A stretch of DNA of 64,000 bases from DAOQVR01 sp035341665 (lineage in GTDB: Bacteria > Chloroflexota > Anaerolineae > JAAYZQ01): contig DAOQVR010000004.1 in the NCBI GenBank assembly GCA_035341665.1, positions 186,001 through 250,000 on the forward strand, read 5' to 3'. Positions 47,385 through 55,834 of this stretch are shown piece by piece. How positions within the stretch are numbered: position 1 is the first letter of the stretch; every line of letters starts with the position of its first letter. A program made the translations under genes and the position numbers. Under the pieces are notes generated by a model, which saw only the letters and a program-made list of their open reading frames with translations, was not told the origin of the DNA and did no database searches.

Positions 47385-47480
47385 GCGATTCGTCTTTCTG
47401 GCCCACCATGCGTGCCCTGCCCCGCCGCTCCCGCACATCCGCGCAGGCAGCACAGCGGCTGGGGCCGGCAGGAGATAGGG

Positions 47481-47864
47481 CTACGGCTTGCCCCTAAAGA
47501 GCCTCTGGCACAAGAGCTCCAGCGCGATAAAGATCAAGGCAATGAGCATCGCGTACGGGAATCGGAACTCGCGGTGCTCTAGCAGCCACATCCACGAGGC
47601 CAGGCAGAGCCCAATCCAAGCAGCTTGGCGGATGGGCCGCCAGCAGTAGCGGCGAAAGGCGGCCTCCGGCAGAAAGCGGCGGTTGAGGTAGGCGACTCCA
47701 GGCATCAGGATTCCAGCCAGGGCCAGGGCGAAGAACCCATAGAACTCCAGGGGCGCCCCCCCTTCGGCGAGCGGGTGAGGGTGCTTCTGGACGGTATCCC
47801 AGACTCCCCACGCACCTCCGGCAGCTGCCGGGAGGGCGAGCAGCAACAAGTAGAGCCAACGCAT
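47481..47864 (-). CDS. Small membrane protein of unknown function
   Basis: 127 residues from ATG 47864, with GCAGGAGGAGACC upstream. Four hydrophobic segments: LYLLLLALPAAAGGAWG, FFALALAGILMPGVAYL, AAWIGLCLASWMWLL and LIALIFIALELLC. No family recognised. It probably has its own weak promoter (TATCAT -10 at 47884-47879). Located between tatA and selA, on the same strand. Confidence 0.65.
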   Translation of the reverse strand: MRWLYLLLLALPAAAGGAWGVWDTVQKHPHPLAEGGAPLEFYGFFALALAGILMPGVAYLNRRFLPEAAFRRYCWRPIRQAAWIGLCLASWMWLLEHREFRFPYAMLIALIFIALELLCQRLFRGKP

Positions 47865-47957
47865 GGTCTCCTCCTGCTGCGATGATACACCGGATCGACC
47901 GGCGGGCAAAGTGCAGGGCCGCTGACCGAGGGTGCCCGCGCGGGCGCCGGCTGAGGC

Positions 47958-48164
47958 TTACTGCTTTGTCGAATCCTCGGCTTGCTTCACCTCCGAGGCG
48001 ACATCGTTCGCCTCCTTCTCACCCTCTTTCACCGCGCGCTTGAAGCCGCTGATCGCCTTCCCTAGCGCCGGTCCCACGTCGGCGATCTTGCCCACCCCGA
48101 ACACGAGCGCGATGATCACCGCGATCAGAAGCAGCTCTTGCCAGCCAAATCCGGGACCAAACAT
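47958..48164 (-). CDS. tatA: Sec-independent protein translocase subunit TatA
   Basis: 68 residues: a short N-terminal membrane helix (ELLLIAVIIALVFG), hinge, then the amphipathic helix KIADVGPALGKAISGFKRAVKEG and an acidic tail. Length and layout are those of TatA/TatE. It forms the protein-conducting assembly for folded Tat substrates. TatC is not in the window. Three bases separate it from the HEAT-like gene, so it is the second gene of that operon. Confidence 0.9.
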   Translation of the reverse strand: MFGPGFGWQELLLIAVIIALVFGVGKIADVGPALGKAISGFKRAVKEGEKEANDVASEVKQAEDSTKQ

Positions 48165-48167
48165 AGT

Positions 48168-49712
48168 CTATTCTCCTTTGTCTCTCTTCGGGCCGCGCAG
48201 GCGTCCCCAAGGCTCCATCCACTCCAGCGCCGCGTCCAGGTCGCGCTCCACCAAAGCCAACCAGAGCGGCAGATCCTCCGCTTTCCCTTCCTCGGCGGAG
48301 TCGGCTGCTGCCAGCGCCATTCGGGCAAGCCGCATCTCACCGGACAGGGCCAGCCACTCCCCATTCGCCCGCAGCCGGCGCGCCAGCCGATGGGGGGCAT
48401 CTGGCTCCGCCAGCAGCTGCACCGCGAGCCGTCCCACCCACGCCTCGCGTGCCCTCGCCGGCCGGCGCAGGACCTCCTCCGCCACGGCCATCGACTCCTC
48501 AAGGGCCGGATGCCACGCCCAAAAAGCCGGGTGCACCGCCAGCTCCCTGGACTGTTCCGCGAGCCCTTCGCCCTCCACTGCGGGCTCAATCTGAGCAAGC
48601 TCGGCCGGTTCGCCGGCCTGAACACCCCACACCCAGCTTCCCAGCAGCCTGAGCAGCCCCGGCAGCGGAATCTGGGTCTCGCGATTGCGGTCTAGCGCCC
48701 CGAGCACCAGGCGCCGCCCTGTGTCCCACGCCGTCTCCGACAGCGGCACGTCCTGGCGGCCCAAGCGCTCCACGGTCCAGGTGCCAGGAGGCCTTCGCCC
48801 GGGCAGCGCCGTCTTGGGCACGCCCTGCTGAACCGCAGCTCGAATGACGCCCGTCTCGTCGCTGAGGCCGAGCTCAAGCACCAGACGCGCGACACGCCCT
48901 GCCGTCTCCTCGATGAGCCACAGGCGGCGCTGTCCCTCGCCGTCCACCGGCCCGACAAGCGCCCGGAAGGCGGTGGAGAGCGGCAGCAGCGGTGCCACTT
49001 CCACGCCGGCCAACCGCTGCTTGCGCAGCAGCCACTCGGCTCGGTGACCCAGCTCGTCGCTGGACGCCGGGACAAGCGTCTGAAGCGCCCAGGCCGCCTC
49101 TGGCAGGCGTGATCCGCCGAGAGCTTCCGTAGCCGCCGTGGCTATCTCCGCGCGGACGTCCTGGGCCATCATCCGCAGCAGCTCTACGGGGCGTGCGTCC
49201 GGCATGCCCTGCAGCGCCGCCACGACTGCCAGCACGACGCTCGGCTCCTGCCGGTCCAGCTCCTCGACCGCGTCTGCCAGCACCGCCGGATCGGCTTCGG
49301 CCCGCTCCAGCAGCCCCGGAACAGTGGAGACCACCTCCTCGATCGTCTCATCCGGCCCCGACCGCAGATCATCCGGCACCGGCACCTCCAGGAAACGTTC
49401 TAGGATCACAACGGCCGCGCTGCGCTCGGCATAGCTGCGGCCGGGCTGCTGAAGCACCCGGAGGAAGGCCTCGGATGCTTCGCCGCGATCCAGGCGGCTG
49501 GCGACAATCCCCAGCAGCATTTGCGTGCGCGCATCAGCCCGGCGCAGGGCGCCGACCAGGCTCGGGATCACCTCCGAGCCGCGCTCGGCCAGCGCTTGGA
49601 CCTGCCGTCGCAGCTCAGGCTCCGAAGGAACCTCCTGCAGTCGGCGCAGCGCGGCGTCGATCTGCCTCCGGTCTCGCAGCTTGGTGACGATCTTGGCCCC
49701 GTCTGGGGACAC
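48168..49712 (-). CDS. HEAT-like repeat protein of unknown function
   Basis: 514 residues, GTG 49712 with CGAGGAGACAGC. Almost entirely alpha-helical, with degenerate 30-40-residue units (VIPSLVGALRRAD, LLGIVASRLDRGEASEAFLRVLQ, PELRRQVQALAERG), as in HEAT/ARM scaffolds. No catalytic motif or membrane helix is visible. It is co-transcribed with tatA, which may be chance. Its leader carries a 9-bp hairpin. Confidence 0.6.
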   Translation of the reverse strand: MSPDGAKIVTKLRDRRQIDAALRRLQEVPSEPELRRQVQALAERGSEVIPSLVGALRRADARTQMLLGIVASRLDRGEASEAFLRVLQQPGRSYAERSAAVVILERFLEVPVPDDLRSGPDETIEEVVSTVPGLLERAEADPAVLADAVEELDRQEPSVVLAVVAALQGMPDARPVELLRMMAQDVRAEIATAATEALGGSRLPEAAWALQTLVPASSDELGHRAEWLLRKQRLAGVEVAPLLPLSTAFRALVGPVDGEGQRRLWLIEETAGRVARLVLELGLSDETGVIRAAVQQGVPKTALPGRRPPGTWTVERLGRQDVPLSETAWDTGRRLVLGALDRNRETQIPLPGLLRLLGSWVWGVQAGEPAELAQIEPAVEGEGLAEQSRELAVHPAFWAWHPALEESMAVAEEVLRRPARAREAWVGRLAVQLLAEPDAPHRLARRLRANGEWLALSGEMRLARMALAAADSAEEGKAEDLPLWLALVERDLDAALEWMEPWGRLRGPKRDKGE

Positions 49713-49733
49713 GCTGTCTCCTCGTGATACGCC

Positions 49734-49758
49734 GGCGTCCCCTCTCGCCGGGGACGCC
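49734..49758 (-). other. Stem-loop in the leader of the HEAT-like gene
   Basis: Perfect 9-bp stem (49734-49742 with 49750-49758, seven-base loop) between the -10 element and the ribosome site. Could be a regulatory leader or the 3' end of def transcripts. Confidence 0.5.
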
Positions 49759-49763
49759 CTGGC

Positions 49764-49793
49764 ATTGTAGCATACGAGTCACCCGCTGGGCAA
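49764..49793 (-). promoter_or_regulatory. Promoter of the HEAT-tatA operon
   Basis: Minus-strand TTGCCC (49793-49788), 18 bp, TACAAT (49769-49764) with an extended TGc before it. Confidence 0.65.
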
Positions 49794-49817
49794 ACCGTAC
49801 GCGATGGGGATGGTTCC

Positions 49818-50360
49818 CTACGAGGCAGCGACGGCGGCCGCCCGCTCCTCCGCCTCTTCCTCGCCCACGGCGACCGGGCGGTAGGTGGAAGGATCGGTTA
49901 GCCGATCGGTGTACAGGATGCCGTCCAGGTGGTCCATCTCGTGCTGGAAGACCCGCGCCAGGTAACCCTCTGCCTTGTGGCGGACAGGCCGGCCTGCCTC
50001 GTCTGTCCCCTTGACCGTGACCTGGTCCGCACGAGCCACCTCACCGACGTAGCCCGGGATCGACAGGCAGCCCTCGATGCCCACCTGCTCGCCGGACCGC
50101 TTGACGAGCTCAGGGTTGAAGACGATGTACGTCTCGGCTGCCAGCCCTTCTTCCTCGTCGGCCGGCAGCTCGGCAACGAACAAGCGTTGGCGGACGCCGA
50201 CCTGCGGTGCGGCGAGGCCAACACCATTCGCCTGGCGCATCGTCTCCAGCATCTCTTCGGCAAGCGCCACCAGTCGCGGAGTCACCTTCGGGACTCTGTG
50301 CGCCCTGGCACGCAGCACCTCACGCTGGTCTGGGTCTTCTATGGTGTAGATCTCTAGCAC
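49818..50360 (-). CDS. def: Peptide deformylase
   Basis: 180 residues, GTG 50360 behind AGGGAG. The three deformylase motifs are intact: GVGLAAPQVG (motif 1), EGCLSIPG with the metal-binding Cys near 96 (motif 2), and QHEMDHLDG with the two His and the catalytic Glu near 137 (motif 3). Removes the formyl group from nascent N-terminal methionine. The last 25 residues are an Ala/Glu-rich tail. Monocistronic by its own promoter. Confidence 0.97.
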   Translation of the reverse strand: MLEIYTIEDPDQREVLRARAHRVPKVTPRLVALAEEMLETMRQANGVGLAAPQVGVRQRLFVAELPADEEEGLAAETYIVFNPELVKRSGEQVGIEGCLSIPGYVGEVARADQVTVKGTDEAGRPVRHKAEGYLARVFQHEMDHLDGILYTDRLTDPSTYRPVAVGEEEAEERAAAVAAS

Positions 50361-50391
50361 GAAGCATGCTCCCTGGGTTCAGCGTCGGCGG

Positions 50392-50420
50392 ATTGTAGCA
50401 CCTGCTGCGGGGCAAGTCAA
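50392..50420 (-). promoter_or_regulatory. Promoter of def
   Basis: Minus-strand TTGACT (50420-50415), 17 bp, TACAAT (50397-50392), about 30 bp before the start codon. Confidence 0.8.
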
Positions 50421-50496
50421 AGCTGTACCCGCACCAGCCCTGCCACGATGTTCGAGAGAAGCTGCAGCGTTCCCGTGCATCCCAGCAGGCCGTCCC

Positions 50497-52548
50497 TTAC
50501 CCGGCCGGAGCCAGGGCCCCTGCCACCACCTCGGCGATATCCAGCAGCCGCACCGTCTGGGCCTCGGGCCGCGACGCAAGCGACTCGCCGAGCATGATCA
50601 GGCAGAAGGGACAGGCAGAGGCCAGCAGCGCCGGGCTCAGCTGCGCCACCTCCTCCATCCGCACCTCATTCACACGCTTGCCGGCCTCGTGCTCCATCCA
50701 CATCGAGCCGCCACCACCGCCGCAGCAGAAGCCCCGCTCGCGCGACCTCGGCAGCTCAGCAAGGTGCAGACCGGGCACCCTGGCGAGCACCTGACGAGGT
50801 GCATCGTAGATCCTGTTGTAGCGGCCCAAGTAGCACGAGTCGTGGTAGGTCGCCGCCCCGGCGGAACCCTCCCTGAGCACCAGCCGGCCCGCCTGCAGCA
50901 GCCCCTGGATCAGCTGGCTGTGGTGAACGACCTGCCACTCCCCGCCAAACTGCGGGTATTCGTTCCTCAGCGTGTTAAGGCAGTGCGGGCAGGCCGTCAC
51001 AATCCGCCCAAACTGATACCGCCGAAGCGTCTCAACGTTCTGCCGCGCCTGCTGCTGAAACAGATACTCCTCGCCGGCACGGCGCGCCCACTCGGCGTTG
51101 CATGACTCCTCCTCGCCCAGGATGGCAAAGTCGACTCCTGCAGCGCGCAGGATTTGGACCAGGGCGATGCTCACCTTCTGGTTGCGCGGATCGTAGCTTC
51201 CGGCGCATCCCACCCACAAGAGGACGTCTGCCTTGCCCACGTCCGCCATTACCGGCACATCCAGGCCGGCGGCCCAAGCCGCTCGCTGATGCCGCGCCTG
51301 GCCCCACGGGTTCGCTTGCCTCTCCGTGCCTCGCAGCGCCCCGGCGAGCGAGTCGGGCAGCCGCCCCTCCTCCATCGCCAGGTGGCGCCGCATCTCGACC
51401 ACGTCGCTCACCTGCTCGACAAACACCGGGCACTCTTGCTCACAGGCGCGGCACGTAGTGCACGACCAGAGCGTCTCGTCGCGGATTACGTCGCCGGCCA
51501 GGCTCTTTGGGGCCGGCGTGTCGTCACCCAGCGCGAGGCTCCGCAGGAATGGCAGTACCTTGACGATCGGTTCCTGCCATCCCCACAGCCTTCCAGGGTA
51601 CTCGGACAGGCGCTCGCGCAGGTCGAGAACCAGGCTCTTGGGCGATAGGGGCTGGCCCGCCGCATAGGCGGGGCAAACAGCCTGGCAGCGGCCGCATTCG
51701 GTGCAGGCGTCGGTGTCGAGCAGCTGCTTCCAGGTGAGGCGCTCGATCGAGCCGGCACCCAGGGGACCCTCGACCTCCTCGATGTTATCAATCTTGGGTA
51801 TCGCACCGGGCGGGCCGAGCCGGCGAAAGAAGATGTTGAGCGGCGCGGTCACGATGTGGCGCAGCTTCGTGAAGGGCAGGGAGGCGATCAGGCCAAAGAC
51901 GGTTAGCTGGTGTACCCACCAGGCAGCGGGGTAGAGGGGCGGGGGCTCAGCGGGCGCGGGGCCGAGAATTCGCGCCAGTGCACTGCCCAGCCACGACCAG
52001 GCCGCCCAGGCCGGCTGCTGGCCCCGCAGCCGCAATATCTCGAGCGTCAGCCCGGTGAGTGCGATGAAGGCGAGCAGCGATAGGACGATGGCGTCATCGC
52101 GCCGGATGTTGAGCCGCTCGGGGCGCAACAGGTAGCGCCTCACGGCAGCCAGCGCCAGCCCGAGCAGGAAGAGAAGGGCAAAAGCGTTGAGGACCACCTC
52201 GAACCAGAGGTAGAAGCCTCCCTTCAGGATCTTGAAGCCGGCGTCGAGCTCAATCCCGACAAGCGAGGTGCCGATGAAGAAGGCAAAGAACCCATAGAAG
52301 ATAAGGCCGTGCATGAGGCCGGGGTAGGCCTGAGCCAAGACCCGGCGTTGGCCAAGGGCATAGAGCAGGAGCCCGCCGAGACGGCGGCCCGTCGATCCAG
52401 TGCGGCCGGCGGGCCGGCCCATGTTCCAGAGGCGCACACGGCGCCAGAGGCCGTACACCACGATAGCGCCGCACAATATGACGAGCGCCCAGTGGACCGG
52501 ATACATCCACTCAGGCAGGTTCCACAGGTTGTCGCGGTATGGCTGCAT
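50497..52548 (-). CDS. Membrane Fe-S oxidoreductase (FadF/HdrD-like, CCG domains)
   Basis: 683 residues. The first 250 hold five to six membrane helices of the NarI/cytochrome-b type. Two [4Fe-4S] motifs follow, CTECGRCQAVCP (near 285) and CTTCRACEQECP (near 370). Two cysteine-rich CCG domains come last (VGCAGSYD...CPHCLNTL and DSCYLGRYN...FCCGGGGG...CPFCLIML). This all-in-one layout is that of Bacillus FadF and related EtfAB:quinone oxidoreductases, which pass electrons from acyl-CoA dehydrogenases to the quinone pool. No etfAB or acyl-CoA dehydrogenase is nearby, so another electron donor is possible. The ATG at 52548 has AGGGTG upstream. Confidence 0.85.
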   Translation of the reverse strand: MQPYRDNLWNLPEWMYPVHWALVILCGAIVVYGLWRRVRLWNMGRPAGRTGSTGRRLGGLLLYALGQRRVLAQAYPGLMHGLIFYGFFAFFIGTSLVGIELDAGFKILKGGFYLWFEVVLNAFALLFLLGLALAAVRRYLLRPERLNIRRDDAIVLSLLAFIALTGLTLEILRLRGQQPAWAAWSWLGSALARILGPAPAEPPPLYPAAWWVHQLTVFGLIASLPFTKLRHIVTAPLNIFFRRLGPPGAIPKIDNIEEVEGPLGAGSIERLTWKQLLDTDACTECGRCQAVCPAYAAGQPLSPKSLVLDLRERLSEYPGRLWGWQEPIVKVLPFLRSLALGDDTPAPKSLAGDVIRDETLWSCTTCRACEQECPVFVEQVSDVVEMRRHLAMEEGRLPDSLAGALRGTERQANPWGQARHQRAAWAAGLDVPVMADVGKADVLLWVGCAGSYDPRNQKVSIALVQILRAAGVDFAILGEEESCNAEWARRAGEEYLFQQQARQNVETLRRYQFGRIVTACPHCLNTLRNEYPQFGGEWQVVHHSQLIQGLLQAGRLVLREGSAGAATYHDSCYLGRYNRIYDAPRQVLARVPGLHLAELPRSRERGFCCGGGGGSMWMEHEAGKRVNEVRMEEVAQLSPALLASACPFCLIMLGESLASRPEAQTVRLLDIAEVVAGALAPAG

Positions 52549-52560
52549 GGACGCACCCTA

Positions 52561-52660
52561 GCACTGGCCCTCTCCCAGAGAGAGGGAGAACGCCCCTACC
52601 TCGCGTAGGGGCACGCTGCACGTGCCGCGCTCGCGCCTACAGGCAGCGAAGGCACACCCC
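52561..52660. repeat. Palindrome-rich intergenic element
   Basis: The 111-bp gap holds stacked inverted repeats: CCCTCTC/GAGAGGG near 52568-52586, GCCCCTAC/GTAGGGGC near 52592-52612, and GGCACG/CGTGCC near 52610-52626, with a further CCCCTACG copy near the end. The CCCTCTC stem could end transcription of the nuo operon. The CCCCTAC block looks like a mobile-style intergenic repeat. Confidence 0.5.
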
Positions 52661-53988
52661 TACGGGCTGGCAAGATCCTCGTGCACGATCCGGCTGATGG
52701 TCTGCCCCAGCCGGACCGAGTAATTGGTGCCGCGGTCCTCAGGATAGATCTGAAGTGTGTTGGCCAGATAGAGTCCGGCAAGCCCCGTGCGGTGCGGCGG
52801 GATGCGCTGCGAGTAGTTGCATGTGACAACCGGCTGCCCTGACTCGGCGCGCAGGACGACTTTTTTCTCGATCCAGGAGGGCTCGAAGGCAGAGTTGATC
52901 CGCTTCAGGTGCGGAACGTAGAGGTCGAACAGCTCCTCCGCCCCCATCCGGAAGCGCGGATCATCCCTTTCCAGATAGTTGGACACGTAGATCACGTGGC
53001 GGCCCTGGTACTGCGAAGGTGGCACGTAGTTGGTGTGCTCGATGACGGCGACAAAAGGCATCGTCCGGTCGGCGACGTTCATCCAGTAAATGCGGCTGAG
53101 GCTCTGCTTGCTTGCCATCAACAGGACCAGCGCCGCCTGGTAGCGGATGGAGCGCAGCCGGGCAGCATACGCTTCCGGCAGAGAGGGGGGTGCTATCTCC
53201 AGCAGGTTGTAGCCCGGGATGGTAGCGACAACCACGTCGAAGGGGAGGGTCTCCTTGGCAGTGACCACGCCCGTGATGCGCTGCGGGTCATCAGGGTCAG
53301 AGGTCAGCCCGGTGACCTCGCAGTTCAGCCGCAGGTCAGCGCCGCCGGCCCGAAGCCGCTCCAGGAGCGCCTGGGTGATGATCTCAAAGCTGCCATCCGG
53401 GTAGGCGAGCGTCTCTTTGGCGGAGGCGCCGCGCCGCGAGGTGCCGCGCACCTTGATCTTGCCCCACAGCCAGGTCATGGAGACTTGGTCCGCCAGGTCC
53501 CCGAACTTGCCGCGCAGCAACGGTCCCCAGAAACGCTCGTAGATCTGCCGGCCCATGTAGCGCAGGATCCACTCCTGCGCCGTAATAGACTCCAGGCGCC
53601 GGTAGTCCTTGACTCGCGGCAGCAGTATGTACATCAGCCCCAGCCGGATCCGGTTCACGAGGTTGACCGGGCGGAAGCGGATGAGATCCAGCGGCGTCAC
53701 CAGGTCATAGATTCGCCCATCATGGTACCAGCCCACCTTGGACTCGATCCAGCGCAGCCGGTCGCCGATCCCTAGCTCCTCCATCAAGCCCAAGATGTGG
53801 CTGTCGCTGCCAAATAGGTGGTGGTAGAAGAACTCGATCCGGTTACCCAGGAGCGGCAGCGTGGCCGCCTGGCCACCCCATTGGCCGTACTTCTCCAGGA
53901 CTGTGACCGCATAGCCCAGCTTCTGCAGCTCATAGGCAGCGGTGAGGCCTGCGTAGCCGCCGCCGATTATGCCGATCCTCTTGCTCAT
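52660..53988 (-). CDS. FAD-dependent amine oxidase/protoporphyrinogen-oxidase-like flavoprotein
   Basis: 442 residues, ATG 53988 overlapping the previous stop (ATGA). FAD-binding GIIGGGYAGLTAAYELQKLG at the N-terminus, the second dinucleotide contact GGQAATLP, and a C-terminal GLYLANTLQIYPEDRGTNYSV that contacts flavin. The layout fits the amino-oxidase family that includes HemY, phytoene desaturase and several sugar/lipid desaturases; the substrate is unknown. Last gene of the nuoB operon. Confidence 0.8.
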   Translation of the reverse strand: MSKRIGIIGGGYAGLTAAYELQKLGYAVTVLEKYGQWGGQAATLPLLGNRIEFFYHHLFGSDSHILGLMEELGIGDRLRWIESKVGWYHDGRIYDLVTPLDLIRFRPVNLVNRIRLGLMYILLPRVKDYRRLESITAQEWILRYMGRQIYERFWGPLLRGKFGDLADQVSMTWLWGKIKVRGTSRRGASAKETLAYPDGSFEIITQALLERLRAGGADLRLNCEVTGLTSDPDDPQRITGVVTAKETLPFDVVVATIPGYNLLEIAPPSLPEAYAARLRSIRYQAALVLLMASKQSLSRIYWMNVADRTMPFVAVIEHTNYVPPSQYQGRHVIYVSNYLERDDPRFRMGAEELFDLYVPHLKRINSAFEPSWIEKKVVLRAESGQPVVTCNYSQRIPPHRTGLAGLYLANTLQIYPEDRGTNYSVRLGQTISRIVHEDLASP

Positions 53989-54356
53989 TCCCAAACGTCC
54001 GGCTCCGGCGCCTCGACCGCCAGCTCAAGGTCCGTTTCGCCGGCCTGGTAGCGGGCCAGATCATGCTTCGCGCGCTCATACTGGGCGATCAGCTCTTCGT
54101 CGGTGCCCTGGTAGCGCGCAATGGTCTGCGTTGCACACAGCTCGCAGCCCCGCATGAAGCGATAGCTGCCTGAGAGGCAGCTCAGGCAGGCATCGAGGCG
54201 AATCATCAGCAGGCAGAACGCCAGCTTGTCGGGATGCGTCTCGGGTAGGTGCACAATCGTGTCGACAAAATCGCGCCATACCTCGCCCCGCAGGTTCCGG
54301 AGGGCGGGGATGAGCTTGGGCGGGAAGAGCAAATCGGTTCTCTGGTTGATTGTCAT
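53985..54356 (-). CDS. Small Cys-motif protein of unknown function
   Basis: 123 residues, ATG 54356 overlapping the PHP gene stop by 4 bp. The centre carries two CxxC pairs, CLSC and CELC, about 13 residues apart, with one more Cys upstream. This suggests a zinc knuckle or Fe-S site. The tail is helical, acidic (LELAVEAPEPDVWE). Start and stop both overlap neighbours, so it is tightly coupled to the PHP and flavoprotein genes. No family recognised. Confidence 0.65.
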   Translation of the reverse strand: MTINQRTDLLFPPKLIPALRNLRGEVWRDFVDTIVHLPETHPDKLAFCLLMIRLDACLSCLSGSYRFMRGCELCATQTIARYQGTDEELIAQYERAKHDLARYQAGETDLELAVEAPEPDVWE

Positions 54357-55237
54357 ACTGCACTCTTCTTCATCATTTGCTCGTGGCGGTGCACGAGCCC
54401 CTCCCACGCAGCCCACGGCACGGTGATGCTCCCCAGGCGGCTGCCGGCGACACCACCATGACAATCGCTTCCCCCAGTGATCAGGAGCCCATGCTTCAGC
54501 GCCAGGTCCAAGAGGCGCCTGCTGGCACTGCGCGGGTAGTTGGGGTAATAGATCTCGATGCCGGCAAGCCCGGCTTTGCGAAGGCGGGGCAGCCAGCGCT
54601 GCAGGTCGAGGCCGGCGCGGTATCCGCCATCGTGGCTGAAGAAGTAGGGATGCGCCAGGATGGGCAGCCCTCGGCTCCAGCGCACCAGCCGGACTGCCTC
54701 CTCGGGCGGGATGCGCAGCCGCTCCACATAGGCCGGCTTGCCACGCCCGATCCAGAGGTCAAAAGCCTGGTCATAGCTGGAGACATATCCGGCCTCCAGC
54801 ATGCTGACGGCAACGTGCGGGCGGCCGATGGAGTGGCTGCCGCCCGACACCTGCATCAGGTGATCCCATTCGATCGGAAAGCCCAGGCTTGACAGCCGCT
54901 TGAGCATCTTCTCGGCACGCTCGCGGCGCGCGTCTCGGGTCTGCGCCAGCAGCCCCTGCAGCTCCTTATTCTCCAGGTCCACAAAGTAGCCCAGGATGTG
55001 GATCTCTTCCTGGCCGCTGAGGGTCGAGATCTCGACGCCGGGAACGACTGTCAGGCGAGTCTGCTGCGCAGCCTCTATGGCTACCGGAACGGCCTCCGTG
55101 GTGTCGTGATCGGTGATGGCCACGACGTCAAGCCCGACTTCCATAGCCAGTGACACGAGCTCCCGCGGCGTCATGCCGCCGTCCGAAGCCGTGGTGTGCG
55201 TGTGGAGGTCGACGCGGCTATCGAGCGCTGTCGAGAT
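54353..55237 (-). CDS. PHP-domain phosphoesterase with apparent ATC start
   Basis: About 294 residues. The PHP motifs are VDLHTHTTASDG (residues about 10-20), AITDHDT, PGVEIST, HILGYF, ILAHPYF and GSDCHG, all metal ligands of the TrpH/YciV-type phosphoesterase (3'-phosphonucleotide or RNase family). The first ATG in frame (55174) lies after the essential HTH motif. Between it and the in-frame TAG ending nuoI (55249-55247) there is no ATG, GTG or TTG. ATC at 55237-55235 lies six bases after GGGGG and would give a normal N-terminus, so a rare ATC start (or a base error) is proposed. If wrong, the 273-residue form from 55174 lacks the motif. Confidence 0.8.
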   Translation of the reverse strand: MSTALDSRVDLHTHTTASDGGMTPRELVSLAMEVGLDVVAITDHDTTEAVPVAIEAAQQTRLTVVPGVEISTLSGQEEIHILGYFVDLENKELQGLLAQTRDARRERAEKMLKRLSSLGFPIEWDHLMQVSGGSHSIGRPHVAVSMLEAGYVSSYDQAFDLWIGRGKPAYVERLRIPPEEAVRLVRWSRGLPILAHPYFFSHDGGYRAGLDLQRWLPRLRKAGLAGIEIYYPNYPRSASRRLLDLALKHGLLITGGSDCHGGVAGSRLGSITVPWAAWEGLVHRHEQMMKKSAV

Positions 55238-55246
55238 AACGGCCCC

Positions 55247-55834
55247 CTATCCTGCCGGCGCGGCCTTGGCTGCCTCTTTCGCCCGGCGGGCGTCCGCCTC
55301 CGCAGCGGCGTCGGTCGGATGGAGGGAGGCATAGTAGCTGGCAGGGACGAGCAGCTTGTGGATGTCAAGGAAGAGATCACGGTCCCGGTCAGTCGTGGCA
55401 ATCTCGTGCACTTGATTCATCTTAATGGCGTCAAAGGGGCAATACTCGGCGCACGAGCCGCAATTCATGCAGATGGTGGCGTCGATATAGAAGGCGGCCG
55501 GCCGCGCGCGCGGTCGGCCCTTGTCGTCCGTTCCGCGCTGGATCCATATGCACTGCGGCGGGCAAACGCGCGCGCAGATGCCGCAGGCAGTGCAGCGCGG
55601 TTCCTCCGGCTTCTCGTCGTAGACGAGCATGGGCAGGAAGCGAAAGTTCTCTTGCCGCTTGAGCTTCTCCTCCGGGTACTGCACGGTGAACATCCCCTTG
55701 CCGTCGACGGACTGGCGGCGGGCGGTCCACTCGGGGCTGACGCGCGGCTCCCACGGCTTGCGGTCGTAGACAAACGACTCGACAAAGTGCCGCATGGTGA
55801 CGTAGAGGCCCTTGAGAAGTCCCAGTCCGAACAT
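55247..55834 (-). CDS. nuoI: NADH-quinone oxidoreductase subunit I
   Basis: 195 residues. Two [4Fe-4S] motifs, CTACGICARVCPP and CMNCGSCAEYCPF, as in the N6a/N6b ferredoxin subunit of complex I. The ATG shares one base with the nuoCD stop (TAATG). The C-terminal 30 residues are Ala/Lys-rich. It carries electrons to N2 in the NuoB subunit. Confidence 0.95.
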   Translation of the reverse strand: MFGLGLLKGLYVTMRHFVESFVYDRKPWEPRVSPEWTARRQSVDGKGMFTVQYPEEKLKRQENFRFLPMLVYDEKPEEPRCTACGICARVCPPQCIWIQRGTDDKGRPRARPAAFYIDATICMNCGSCAEYCPFDAIKMNQVHEIATTDRDRDLFLDIHKLLVPASYYASLHPTDAAAEADARRAKEAAKAAPAG

